Assembly (NCBI RefSeq): GCF_963668385.1
Contig: NZ_OY764327.1
Coordinates: forward strand, 5,552,501 to 5,616,500
Reading direction: 5' to 3'
DNA: 64,000 nt
Origin: an uncultured Carboxylicivirga sp.
GTDB lineage: Bacteria; Bacteroidota; Bacteroidia; Bacteroidales; Marinilabiliaceae
The notes under the pieces were generated by a model. The model had not been told where the DNA came from. It saw only the letters and a program-made list of their open reading frames with translations, and made no database searches. Of the stretch, positions 1 to 8,519 are shown piece after piece. The translations under genes were made by a program, and so were the position numbers. How positions within the stretch are numbered: the stretch's first letter is position 1; the number at the start of each line of letters is the position of its first letter.

Positions 1-134
1 CCATTGGCGATCAATTAATCGCAGCAGGTAACAACATGGTTACCACCTTTAAATACGATAAAGCCTTAGCGGCTAATTCAGCTTGTTCATCATGTAAAAA
101 GAATTGCCCTCTACGCAAGGGTATTAATATTTGA
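1..134 (+). CDS. C-terminal tail of an unidentified Cys-rich protein (5' end outside window)
   Basis: An open frame runs in from the left edge (first full codon at base 3) and stops with TGA at 132-134, leaving 43 residues. The tail carries a CxxCxxxCP motif (ACSSCKKNCPLRK) just before the C-terminus, which looks like part of an iron-sulfur ligand set. The stop lies 7 bases before the next gene, so the two are almost certainly cotranscribed. I cannot identify the family from this fragment. The downstream polyferredoxin and NuoE/F/G-like genes would fit a catalytic subunit here, such as a tungsten/molybdenum AOR-family enzyme or another periplasmic redox protein, but that is inference from the neighbours only. 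Confidence 0.6.
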   Translation, partial: IGDQLIAAGNNMVTTFKYDKALAANSACSSCKKNCPLRKGINI

Positions 135-141
135 GAAAGAG

Positions 142-714
142 ATGAAGGAAGATAACAATAAAAAAAGTCCGATAGAGAGACGGAAATTTCTGCAAATGCT
201 GGGTAAGGTGGCTGCAGGAGGTTCAATTCTTTTTGTTGCAGGCAAATTAACATCTCGGCTTAATCAGGAAGAAGCCGGTTATTATTGGCAAATCGATCCT
301 GAAAAATGTACGCAATGTGGACGTTGCGAAACACATTGTGTATTGAATGTTTCGGCTGTCAAGTGTTTTCATGCCAATAAAGTTTGCGGGTATTGCGATT
401 TATGCGGTGGCTACTACCGATCGAATGTGAAAGAGTTGAACACAGCTGCAGAGAACTTGAAGTGCCCTACCGGAGCCATTCAGCGCAAGTTTGTGGAAGA
501 TCCTTACTTTGAATATACCATTGACGAAAGCTTGTGCAACGGATGCGGTAAGTGTGTAAAAGGCTGTACTTCATTCGGCAACGGTTCTCTTTACCTTCAA
601 ATTAAAAGAGACTTGTGCGTTGACTGTAACGAGTGTCAAATTGCCAAAGTTTGTCCGTCGAAGGCAATTACCAGAGTACCAATCGCAATGGCCTATAACC
701 TGAAAGATGAATAA
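142..714 (+). CDS. Polyferredoxin with Tat-like N-terminus
   Basis: A 190-residue electron-transfer protein. The N-terminus has an ERRKFLQML motif (Arg13-Arg14) followed by a hydrophobic stretch (about 22-36), resembling a twin-arginine signal or N-terminal anchor; no clear signal-peptidase site is visible. Seventeen cysteines follow: 56/59/62/66, 75, 82/85/88, 108 (CP), 132/135/138/142 and 159/162/165/171, enough for three to four [4Fe-4S] clusters. It resembles the small iron-sulfur subunits that partner AOR-family enzymes (WorS or YdhY type) and other periplasmic oxidoreductases. It lies 7 bases after the preceding stop and 6 bases before the NosR-like membrane protein. Inference: it relays electrons between the membrane iron-sulfur protein and an upstream catalytic partner. 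Whether it is exported is uncertain. Confidence 0.8.
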   Translation: MKEDNNKKSPIERRKFLQMLGKVAAGGSILFVAGKLTSRLNQEEAGYYWQIDPEKCTQCGRCETHCVLNVSAVKCFHANKVCGYCDLCGGYYRSNVKELNTAAENLKCPTGAIQRKFVEDPYFEYTIDESLCNGCGKCVKGCTSFGNGSLYLQIKRDLCVDCNECQIAKVCPSKAITRVPIAMAYNLKDE

Positions 715-720
715 TTAATA

Positions 721-2001
721 ATGAAAAAGATACTACTTATAATTAGTTCCTTATTAATGCAAATGGCAGCCTTTGCACAAAACAGGTTTCCCAAACCCGA
801 TTTTGAGTCAGGCTATCAATATCCCGATATAAACTACGCTGTGCCCAATGAATCATTATGGCTGTTTGTAGATATCGCCTTTTTAGTATTGCTCATGAGC
901 TTTGTATCGTGGGCAGTAATTAAAAAACAAACCCGCAAACCCATTATTTGGGTGTCGGTCATTTCAGTTGCCTACTTTGGCTTTTTCCGAAGCGGTTGCG
1001 TATGCAGCATCGGATCCATACAAAATGTAGCCTTGTCGCTGGCTGATTCAAGTTACATATTACCAGTATCAGTCCTGCTCTTTTTCATCCTGCCTATCAT
1101 CTTTGCTTTTTTGTTTGGACGAGTATTTTGTGCCGGGGTATGTCCTTTCGGAGCTTTACAGGAATTGGTAAACATCAAAAACTACAGACTCTCAAAAGCA
1201 TTAACAACGGCATTAAGTGTCATCCCATGGATTTACCTCATCTTTGCCATATTATATGCCGTAACCCGCAGTTCTTTTATCATCTGTAAGTTCGATCCGT
1301 TTATTGGCATATTCCGTTTTGGTGGCGATTTCGGCTTAATCTTATTTGGTGTCTTACTTTTAATCACATCAATTTTTACCGAACGTCCATTCTGCCGTTT
1401 TATTTGCCCTTATGGAGCACTCTTAAGTTTATTTTCACGTGTTTCCATCTTTAAAGTGCAAATCACCAAGCAACAATGTATCAATTGTGAATTATGCCAT
1501 AATGCTTGTCCGGTTGATGCAATCAAACCACCCTACGATAATAAGGTGAAAGAAAATCGTTTATCGGGTGTCAAAAGGATATTGAACTACTTTATCATTC
1601 TTCCGATTCTGATTGTTGCCGGCTCTGTTTTGATGCGCTATTTTAGTTCTGATATAAGTCGTGCGCATTACGATGTTAGATTATACGATATGATTCAGCA
1701 ACAGGAGGAAAATCCTCAAAACATTATGCCTCTTGAAGTAGAAGCTTTTTATGGTGAAGGAAAAACGGTGGATGAGTTACATACCAATGTAGAAAAGATA
1801 AAAGCTGATTTCAAGTTCTACTCGACCATTGCAGGTGGCTTTATCGGGTTGGTAATCGGTATACTGTTAATCAGTTTATCGACCAAACGAACGCGTAAGC
1901 TTTATGAGATTGAACATGCCGACTGTGTGGCTTGCGGAAAATGCTTCGACTACTGTCCGCAAAACAAATTTGATGTAAAAACCGCAAAACTATCAATATA
2001 A
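721..2001 (+). CDS. NosR/NapH-type polytopic membrane iron-sulfur protein
   Basis: A 426-residue protein with a cleavable-looking signal (first 20 residues, ending FAQ) and about six membrane segments (roughly 46-66, 75-90, 113-133, 163-182, 201-219, 287-304), plus a last one at 368-387. Two CxxxCP motifs sit at membrane edges (Cys137/141 in CAGVCPFGALQE and Cys225/229 in CRFICPYGALLS), the hallmark of the NosR/NapH/YccM family. Two ferredoxin motifs follow at 253/256/259/263 and 402/405/408/412. An extra CxC (93/95) lies near the second helix. The FMN-binding domain of true NosR is absent. Family members move electrons across or along the cytoplasmic membrane to periplasmic reductases. Position between the polyferredoxin and the NAD(P)H module suggests it bridges the two. 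Confidence 0.85.
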   Translation: MKKILLIISSLLMQMAAFAQNRFPKPDFESGYQYPDINYAVPNESLWLFVDIAFLVLLMSFVSWAVIKKQTRKPIIWVSVISVAYFGFFRSGCVCSIGSIQNVALSLADSSYILPVSVLLFFILPIIFAFLFGRVFCAGVCPFGALQELVNIKNYRLSKALTTALSVIPWIYLIFAILYAVTRSSFIICKFDPFIGIFRFGGDFGLILFGVLLLITSIFTERPFCRFICPYGALLSLFSRVSIFKVQITKQQCINCELCHNACPVDAIKPPYDNKVKENRLSGVKRILNYFIILPILIVAGSVLMRYFSSDISRAHYDVRLYDMIQQQEENPQNIMPLEVEAFYGEGKTVDELHTNVEKIKADFKFYSTIAGGFIGLVIGILLISLSTKRTRKLYEIEHADCVACGKCFDYCPQNKFDVKTAKLSI

Positions 2002-2004
2002 CCG

Positions 2005-3897
2005 ATGAAGAAAGTCATTTTCAGAAATATAACTCTGGTATCAGCCATATTCATTGTTACTTTTTCAATAATGCTGATTACCAATTATTTTCAGGTTAGG
2101 CAATCGTCGCCTTTGCAAACCGAAATTATTGAATCACTAAAGGAACTGAATATTCAGAATTCAGGGAATACTGAATTACAAGCTCAGATTCGTCAATTGG
2201 ATTTGATGGCGCGAAAAGCCTATTTCGTAAGTATGGATCATCTGATTACAGGTGTTTATATTCTTATTGGAATGCTGTTGGTATTCATTGTTTCCATTCG
2301 TTTGTATTTCACTAATTATAAAGATATCCCTGAAAAGGAATTAGATCCGATTGATGAATGGGTGATTAAAACACAGGCTCGAAAATATGTTGGATTTACA
2401 GCTACCGGAATGGCTGCCATCGCCTTGCTTTTTGTTGTGTTAAGCACTCCTTTCTTGAAAGACAATACAGACAAACCCAAGGAAGAGCCTTTGCAAGCTT
2501 CGTTAGTAGCGCAGGAAACAACTACCGCCGAACCTCAACAGGAAGCGGTTGTAGAAACAATTGACCAATCTGAACCGGAGGAAGAAACTATCGAGACTCC
2601 GGAGCCTGCTGTTGTTGAAACAGAAGAGCCAACTATATCAGAGAAACCAGAAGTCAAGGAAGATGTTAAACAAGAAACAGTTCCTGAAAAAGTTGAAGAA
2701 GTTGCTGCAGAACCTGCCAAAGAGGAACCTAAAGCAGTGGTTGCACCGGTTAATACCAGCAATTTTAATGCTTTCAGAGGAAATAATTCCAATGGATTAT
2801 CGGATGCAAAAAATGTTCCTACAAAATGGGACTTAGTAGCAGGCACTAATATCGCCTGGAAAACTGCTATCCCACTCAAAGGACATAATTCACCGGTAGT
2901 GAATGGTGACAAAGTGTTTTTTACCGGAGCCGATCAGGATAATCGCATTCTTTTCTGCTATAGCCTAAATGATGGTAAAAGCTTATGGCAGTTAAAGGCT
3001 GAAAACATTCCTGGTTCACCGGCTGCTGCACCCAAAACAACTGATGACACAGGCTTGGCAGCACCAACCGTTGCTACCAATGGCAAACAAGTGTGTGCTA
3101 TTTTCGGAACTGGTGATTTGATATGCGCGGATATGAATGGAAATAAGCTTTGGGCTAAAAATATAGGAGTACCCGATAATCATTACGGATATGCTTCTTC
3201 TCTCCTAACCTATAATAACTTGTTAATCATCCAATACGATAATTCCAATGAATCGAAAGTTATTGCTTTGGACATGGCCACCGGAAACGAAAAATGGTCA
3301 ACAGCCCGCCAAGAAAAGATTACCTGGAGTTCTCCTGTTTTGGCTAAGGTTGGAGCAAAAGAACAAGTGGTGTTAATGGGTAACCCGGCTATGGCGGCAT
3401 ATGATCCCGACAATGGAAAACAACTCTGGAGAGAGGAATTTCTTTCGGGAGAAGTGGGTGCCAGCGCCTGTAGTGCCAATGGCATCATATACGGAGCCAG
3501 CGAATATGCTTCTCTGACAGCCATCAACGGAGCTGACGGAAGCGTGCTTTGGAATGCCAGCGACTATCTGCCTGAAGTAGCCAGCCCTGTGGCAACCGCC
3601 AGCAATGTGTATGTAGCTACCAGTTATGGCATTGTAGTTTCTTATGATGCCAAAACAGGCGAATTGAAAAAAGAACAGGAGTTTGACGGTGAGTTTTACT
3701 CTTCACCCATTATAGCTGAAGGAAAGATTTTCCTTTTCAGCACCGATGGAATCATGCATATTTTCTCAGCTGATGATGAATTTAACTTGCTGGATTCATT
3801 TGAAACGGGTGAAAAAGTATTTGCTACTCCAGCTTTTATCAATGATAAAATTGTGGTTCGAACCGAAGAAAGTATTTACTGTGTAACAACGAAATAA
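2005..3897 (+). CDS. Membrane-anchored PQQ-type beta-propeller protein
   Basis: A 630-residue protein in three parts. The N-terminus has three hydrophobic helices (about 9-27, 75-98, 128-150). A long Glu/Pro/Val-rich linker (about 155-250) looks like the rigid periplasm-spanning linker of TonB-type proteins. The rest is a beta-propeller of PQQ/BamB-like blades, with repeated 'G...LW' and 'A.D..G...W' blade endings such as GKSLWQ, GNEKWS, GKQLWR and GSVLWN. No Cys or haem motif is seen, so cofactor binding is not demonstrated. It starts 3 bases after the NosR-like gene and ends 1 base before the NuoEF fusion. It may be a scaffold or a redox-active propeller attached to the membrane complex; the two cannot be separated from sequence. 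Confidence 0.8.
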   Translation: MKKVIFRNITLVSAIFIVTFSIMLITNYFQVRQSSPLQTEIIESLKELNIQNSGNTELQAQIRQLDLMARKAYFVSMDHLITGVYILIGMLLVFIVSIRLYFTNYKDIPEKELDPIDEWVIKTQARKYVGFTATGMAAIALLFVVLSTPFLKDNTDKPKEEPLQASLVAQETTTAEPQQEAVVETIDQSEPEEETIETPEPAVVETEEPTISEKPEVKEDVKQETVPEKVEEVAAEPAKEEPKAVVAPVNTSNFNAFRGNNSNGLSDAKNVPTKWDLVAGTNIAWKTAIPLKGHNSPVVNGDKVFFTGADQDNRILFCYSLNDGKSLWQLKAENIPGSPAAAPKTTDDTGLAAPTVATNGKQVCAIFGTGDLICADMNGNKLWAKNIGVPDNHYGYASSLLTYNNLLIIQYDNSNESKVIALDMATGNEKWSTARQEKITWSSPVLAKVGAKEQVVLMGNPAMAAYDPDNGKQLWREEFLSGEVGASACSANGIIYGASEYASLTAINGADGSVLWNASDYLPEVASPVATASNVYVATSYGIVVSYDAKTGELKKEQEFDGEFYSSPIIAEGKIFLFSTDGIMHIFSADDEFNLLDSFETGEKVFATPAFINDKIVVRTEESIYCVTTK

Positions 3898-3898
3898 G

Positions 3899-6301
3899 AT
3901 GGCCTGTAATTGCGAAAATAACGATAAAGAAACCCTTGAGTCGACAATTAGCAAGGTAGATGCAATTATCGAACGGATCGGTACTCAACGTAGTACTATC
4001 ATTCCTCTTTTGCAGGCTTTGCAGGAGGAATTCAGCTACCTTCCGGCCGATGCCATCAACCGGGTTTATGAAAAAACGGAGATCGACCGTGCTCAGCTCA
4101 TTAGTGTGTCTACGTTTTATTCTCAGTTCCGACATATCCCTTATGGCAAGCATCTGATAAAAGTGTGTGCCGGAACTGCCTGTCACGTTAAGGGTGCAAA
4201 TAATGTGTACGATTCCTTGCGCAGGGAACTGAAGATAGAAGATAAAAGTGTCACTACTGAAGATCAGAATTTCTCAATAGAGAAAGTAGCTTGTCTGGGT
4301 TGTTGTACTCTGGCTCCGGTTGTTCAGATTGATGACAAAATATACGGTCATGTGCTTCCGGGAAAAGTAAATGAGGTGATTGATGATTTTCTGGAACAAG
4401 AAAACCAGGAAGAGAAAGAAGAAGCCAAGAAATCGAAGACGCGTGTTCCGGGTGAGATTCGCCTGGGTATGGGATCGTGCTGTCAGGCCAGCGGATCAAC
4501 GGATATTTACAAACAGTTGCAACAAACTTCCGATGAATTGGGAATTGATGTCTCTATCAAATCAGTTGGATGTGTGGGGGTTTGCAATAAAGTTCCTTTG
4601 ATTGATGTGGTGGATGAAAATTCCGAAATCACCCGCTATCCCAATGTAAAACCAGAAGAAATAAAGGAGATTCTGCATCATCATTTTAAACCCGGTAGTT
4701 TCTTTAAGAGAGTTAAAAACAAACTTTTCAACGAAATAGATACCTATCACACCGACCAAACCTGGGACAATGTGATATGGAAGCCTGAAAATGAGCGCAC
4801 CGGTGTGATCAACACTTTTCTTGCGGAACAAAAACACATTGCAACTGAAGGATATGGTTATCTGGCACCATTAAACCTGGACGAATATATCGGTTTTGGT
4901 GGATTTGAAGCTTTGAAAAAATCACTTTCAGAATATGAACCCAACCAGGTAGTTCAAACCATTTTACAAAGTGGATTACGCGGACGTGGCGGTGGTGGAT
5001 TCCCAACAGGTAGGAAATGGGAGTTGGTAGCAGCTTCTGACCAAACAGATAAATACATTATTTGTAATGGTGATGAAGGTGATCCGGGTGCTTTTATGGA
5101 TCGTATGATTCTGGAATCCTATCCTTTCCGTGTCATTGAAGGAATGATCATTGCCGGTTATGCAACGGGTGCTAACAAAGGAGTTTTCTACATTCGTGCG
5201 GAATATCCCCTGGCTGTAAAACGAATCAGAACAGCGCTTCAGCTTTGCAAAGAAAGAAATCTGCTGGGTGAGAATATCAACGGCAGTAGTTTCTCTTTCG
5301 ATATCGAAATATTTGAAGGTGCCGGCGCCTTTGTATGTGGCGAAGAAACAGCTCTGATCGGTTCCATCGAAGGAGAGCGTGGTTTTCCAAAGCAGCGTCC
5401 TCCCTATCCGGCTGTGGCAGGCTTGAATGGCAAACCAACACTGGTGAATAATGTAGAGTCATTGAGCCAGATTTCGTTTATCATCAATAAAGGACAACAG
5501 GAATATCAAAACATTGGAACCCCAAATAGTAAAGGAACCAAGGTGTTTGCCCTTGCTGGAAAAATCAGAAACGGAGGTTTGATTGAAGTACCCATGGGAA
5601 TCACTCTAAACCAGATTATTGAAGATATTGGAGGCGGTGTTGAAGGTGGTCAGAAACTAAAAGCAGTTCAGATTGGAGGCCCTTCAGGCGGATGTATCCC
5701 GGCCAATTTATGCGATGTAAAGGTTGACTTTGACGCTTTCAATCAAATGGGCGCCATGATGGGATCCGGTGGTTTGGTCGTATTGAGCGATAACGACTGC
5801 ATGGTTGATATGGCTCGTTACTTCCTGAGTTTTACCTGCGAAGAATCATGTGGCAAATGTACTTTCTGCCGTGTGGGAATACGTCGTATGCTGGATATCC
5901 TCGATCGTCTTTGTACAGGAAAAGCTGTAATGGAAGACATCGACAAATTAGAAGAACTGGCTAACAATGTAAAGAAATCATCCCTTTGCGGATTAGGAAA
6001 AACCGCCCCTAACCCGGTTCTGACTACCTTAAAATATTTCAGACATGAGTACGAGGAACATGTAAACGGACTTTGTAAAACAGGAACCTGCAAAGATCTG
6101 ATTACATACACTGTTACCATCGATTGCATTGGGTGTACCAAATGTGCAAAGGCCTGTCCGGTTGATGCGATACCCTATACTCCTTATGAGCTTCATACCA
6201 TCGATACAGACTTATGTGTAAAATGCGGTTTATGCATCGATGAATGTAGTTATGATGCCATTAAAAAGGTGCCGTTGAAAGATTCGGTTCTTACGGAATA
6301 A
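3899..6301 (+). CDS. NuoE-NuoF-type NAD(P)H dehydrogenase fusion with extra [2Fe-2S] and 2[4Fe-4S] domains
   Basis: An 800-residue fusion. Residues about 10-165 are a NuoE/HndA thioredoxin-like [2Fe-2S] domain (Cys90, Cys95, Cys132, Cys136). After an acidic linker a second thioredoxin-like domain follows (about 185-265; Cys194/195 and Cys225/229), as in HydB/HndC proteins. Residues about 320-730 are NuoF: the FMN/NAD loop GRGGGGFPTG at 362-371, CNGDEGDPGAF at 389-399, and the N3-type cluster at Cys651/654/657 and Cys697. The C-terminus is a 2[4Fe-4S] ferredoxin (743/746/749/753 and 773/776/779/783). This layout is typical of the flavin subunit of NAD(P)-linked hydrogenases and bifurcating oxidoreductases, but there NuoE is normally a separate gene. 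Expected role: cytoplasmic exchange of electrons between NAD(P)H and the iron-sulfur chain of the operon. Confidence 0.93.
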   Translation: MACNCENNDKETLESTISKVDAIIERIGTQRSTIIPLLQALQEEFSYLPADAINRVYEKTEIDRAQLISVSTFYSQFRHIPYGKHLIKVCAGTACHVKGANNVYDSLRRELKIEDKSVTTEDQNFSIEKVACLGCCTLAPVVQIDDKIYGHVLPGKVNEVIDDFLEQENQEEKEEAKKSKTRVPGEIRLGMGSCCQASGSTDIYKQLQQTSDELGIDVSIKSVGCVGVCNKVPLIDVVDENSEITRYPNVKPEEIKEILHHHFKPGSFFKRVKNKLFNEIDTYHTDQTWDNVIWKPENERTGVINTFLAEQKHIATEGYGYLAPLNLDEYIGFGGFEALKKSLSEYEPNQVVQTILQSGLRGRGGGGFPTGRKWELVAASDQTDKYIICNGDEGDPGAFMDRMILESYPFRVIEGMIIAGYATGANKGVFYIRAEYPLAVKRIRTALQLCKERNLLGENINGSSFSFDIEIFEGAGAFVCGEETALIGSIEGERGFPKQRPPYPAVAGLNGKPTLVNNVESLSQISFIINKGQQEYQNIGTPNSKGTKVFALAGKIRNGGLIEVPMGITLNQIIEDIGGGVEGGQKLKAVQIGGPSGGCIPANLCDVKVDFDAFNQMGAMMGSGGLVVLSDNDCMVDMARYFLSFTCEESCGKCTFCRVGIRRMLDILDRLCTGKAVMEDIDKLEELANNVKKSSLCGLGKTAPNPVLTTLKYFRHEYEEHVNGLCKTGTCKDLITYTVTIDCIGCTKCAKACPVDAIPYTPYELHTIDTDLCVKCGLCIDECSYDAIKKVPLKDSVLTE

Positions 6302-6326
6302 GAATTCAGGCGAAAGAAGAAACAGA

Positions 6327-7304
6327 ATGAAGATAATATTAAACGATAAAGAGATAACAGTTCAAGACGGTGATACCATTTTGCAGGTTGCAAAACAGAA
6401 TGGCTATACCATCCCTTCACTGTGTTATGCCGATAATGCCAAACATAAATCATCGTGCATGGTTTGTGCGGTTAAGAACCGGCAAAACGGGCAGATAATT
6501 CCGTCGTGCTCTACTTTGGTAACCGAAGGAATGCAGATTGATACCGAAAGTGATGAAGTCAAAAATATTCGCACCTTATCTCTTGAATTGTTGCTTAGCG
6601 ATCATAGGGCTGATTGTGAAGCTCCTTGTTCAATTGTTTGTCCGCACGGACTGGATGTTGAACAAATGCTATTTTATTACGATGAAGAGGATTACCCTTC
6701 TGCCTTTGCACAAATCGATAAAGCATTTAAGCTTCCTGATATAGCTTGCGATAATTGCAAAGCACCGTGTGAAAAGGCTTGCCGAAGAAGCACAGTTGAT
6801 ACAGCTGTTGCTATCCGTGAGATTATTCATGAAGTTGTTAACCACAACAACACCAATCAAACAACAGTTTCAACTGACAATAAAGCTATTAACAAAAAGC
6901 TCTTTCAATCGAAACTTGGTAAGTTTTCAAACGAGGAAAAAGAACGTTTACAAAAAACAGTTCATACAAAATCAAGATGCCTGCATTGTGCCTGTTCAGG
7001 TAAAGCTGACTGTAAGCTGAGGGAATATTCAAGCGATGCTGGAATAAAACGATCTCGTTACGGAGTTTCTTCATCGCTACCGGTTATGCACAAAGAGCAT
7101 GTAAACGGTGATTTGTGGTTTGAGCAGTCTAAATGTATTCGCTGTGGATTATGCGTTTACAACTCAAGCAATGGCTTTACATTTAAAGATAGGGGTTTCG
7201 GGATGGAAGTGATAATACCAGAAGAAAACAAAGCCAATGTCACAGATAAACTGGCGGATTTATGTCCGACCGGAGCATTGTATTTAAAGCACAAGAAAGG
7301 TTAA
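6327..7304 (+). CDS. NuoG/HydA-like iron-sulfur subunit without catalytic domain
   Basis: A 325-residue protein. Residues 1-75 are a [2Fe-2S] ferredoxin (Cys33, 44, 47, 61). Then comes a His/Cys cluster resembling the NuoG N5 site but with altered spacing (His93, Cys97, 101, 105). A Cys block at 141/144/148/152 resembles the N-terminal Fe-S region of glutamate-synthase small-subunit-type proteins. Further clusters are suggested by 218/221/223/229 and by 270/273/276 with Cys313 (CP). There is no H-cluster domain and no molybdopterin domain, so it is not itself a hydrogenase or formate dehydrogenase. It follows the NuoEF fusion by 25 bases. Similar small subunits occur in NAD-linked bifurcating enzymes, where they connect the flavin module to a separate catalytic subunit. 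Confidence 0.85.
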   Translation: MKIILNDKEITVQDGDTILQVAKQNGYTIPSLCYADNAKHKSSCMVCAVKNRQNGQIIPSCSTLVTEGMQIDTESDEVKNIRTLSLELLLSDHRADCEAPCSIVCPHGLDVEQMLFYYDEEDYPSAFAQIDKAFKLPDIACDNCKAPCEKACRRSTVDTAVAIREIIHEVVNHNNTNQTTVSTDNKAINKKLFQSKLGKFSNEEKERLQKTVHTKSRCLHCACSGKADCKLREYSSDAGIKRSRYGVSSSLPVMHKEHVNGDLWFEQSKCIRCGLCVYNSSNGFTFKDRGFGMEVIIPEENKANVTDKLADLCPTGALYLKHKKG

Positions 7305-7338
7305 TGAAAGAATGAATATTCACTTAAAAGCGAAGAGT

Positions 7339-8499
7339 ATGAAATTCAAAATACATCTGTTTTATTTAGCGGCCATCACAGCAGCATTGATGTCAGCCTG
7401 TAATTTAACTTCCTCTTCGCGCATGAAAGACGGTGAATTAGACTGGCGCCTCTATCGTGGAAATCCTTCGTTAAGCGGCTATTCATCAAAAAAACTACCT
7501 GACAATCCGGTGCTATTATGGTCTTACAAAACCGGTGTAAGAACGGTTTCATCACCCACCATCGAAAATGGTACAACCTATTGGTGTAACAAGCGCGGTA
7601 AGATTTACGGCGTCAATCTAAAAGGGGAACTGAGCTTCGAATATGATCTAAAAACCGCAGTTGAGGCCACTCCTATGATCTTTGATTCAACCCTATACAT
7701 TGGTCGCATTGACGGTGTTATGACAGCCATATCACTTTCGAAAAAAGATACACTCTGGAATTATGCAACCATGGGACAAATTTCAGCATCTCCCAATCTG
7801 GGAATGATTCAAAATCAGGAAGCCATTGTGTTTGGTAGCTACGACAACTTTTTCTATTGTATTGATCTGCTTACAGGTAAAGAAATCAATCGCTTTGAAT
7901 CGGGCTACTACATTAACGGAGCAGGAGCTATCTGTAAAAACAGTGTTTTGTTTGGTGGTTGCGACGCCTACTTAAGAGTGATTGATTGTGATACCGGTAC
8001 TCCGACTGATTCTCTTCTGTTGGATGCATATATTCCTTCATCGCCTGCGATAATGGGCAATTTCTGTTACGTGGCAGATTATTCAGGAACCATTTATGAA
8101 GTTCAGCTTGAAAAAGGAAAGATTATTCGGTCCAGAAAACTAATAGAACCAGATGATAAGAACGGAGCCATGATTTCGGTGCCTGCCTTAGATTCTGATT
8201 TGATGTATTACCTGACTGATGACCAATATTTATGCGCCATCGATCGTAAAAACAGAAATCAAAAATGGAAGTTTCTGCTCAAAGGAAATGTGGGCGAAAG
8301 TTCGCCGCTGGTTTGTAACGATCAATTGATTGTATGTACCAAAACAGGTATTATTACCATACATGATGCGGCAACAGGAAAACAACTTTGGGAATACGAC
8401 ACAGGAGAACAAATTGTAGGCTCGCCTGCCATTATCGATAATCATTTTATGATTCTAACGGCAAAAGGAACACTCTTTTGCTTTGGCAAAACAAAATAA
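7339..8499 (+). CDS. PQQ-type beta-propeller lipoprotein
   Basis: The start is taken as ATG 7339, because it gives a clean lipoprotein signal (MKFKIHLFYLAAITAALMSAC, lipobox LMSAC); an in-frame ATG at 7312 would add nine charged residues. The mature protein is a BamB/PQQ-like propeller of about seven blades with repeated motifs such as PVLLWSY, KDTLWNY, NQKWKFL and GKQLWEYD. It opens with the 'WRLYRGNPSLSGYS' signature shared by secreted propellers of this type. It is the second of three propellers in the operon. Predicted to be lipid-anchored in the periplasm or outer membrane. Its role in the redox system is unknown. Confidence 0.8.
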   Translation: MKFKIHLFYLAAITAALMSACNLTSSSRMKDGELDWRLYRGNPSLSGYSSKKLPDNPVLLWSYKTGVRTVSSPTIENGTTYWCNKRGKIYGVNLKGELSFEYDLKTAVEATPMIFDSTLYIGRIDGVMTAISLSKKDTLWNYATMGQISASPNLGMIQNQEAIVFGSYDNFFYCIDLLTGKEINRFESGYYINGAGAICKNSVLFGGCDAYLRVIDCDTGTPTDSLLLDAYIPSSPAIMGNFCYVADYSGTIYEVQLEKGKIIRSRKLIEPDDKNGAMISVPALDSDLMYYLTDDQYLCAIDRKNRNQKWKFLLKGNVGESSPLVCNDQLIVCTKTGIITIHDAATGKQLWEYDTGEQIVGSPAIIDNHFMILTAKGTLFCFGKTK

Positions 8500-8519
8500 G
8501 ACCACTTAACTTTTTAATA

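Noticed and set aside
2535-2912. A long open - strand frame rich in Ser, Val and Gly opposite the TM-propeller gene
   Set aside because: It lies entirely on the opposite strand of the Glu/Pro-rich linker of a convincing gene; base bias of the linker keeps the antisense frame open.
3899-7304. NADP-reducing [FeFe] hydrogenase
   Set aside because: The flavin and ferredoxin modules match, but no H-cluster domain occurs in either protein or elsewhere in the window.
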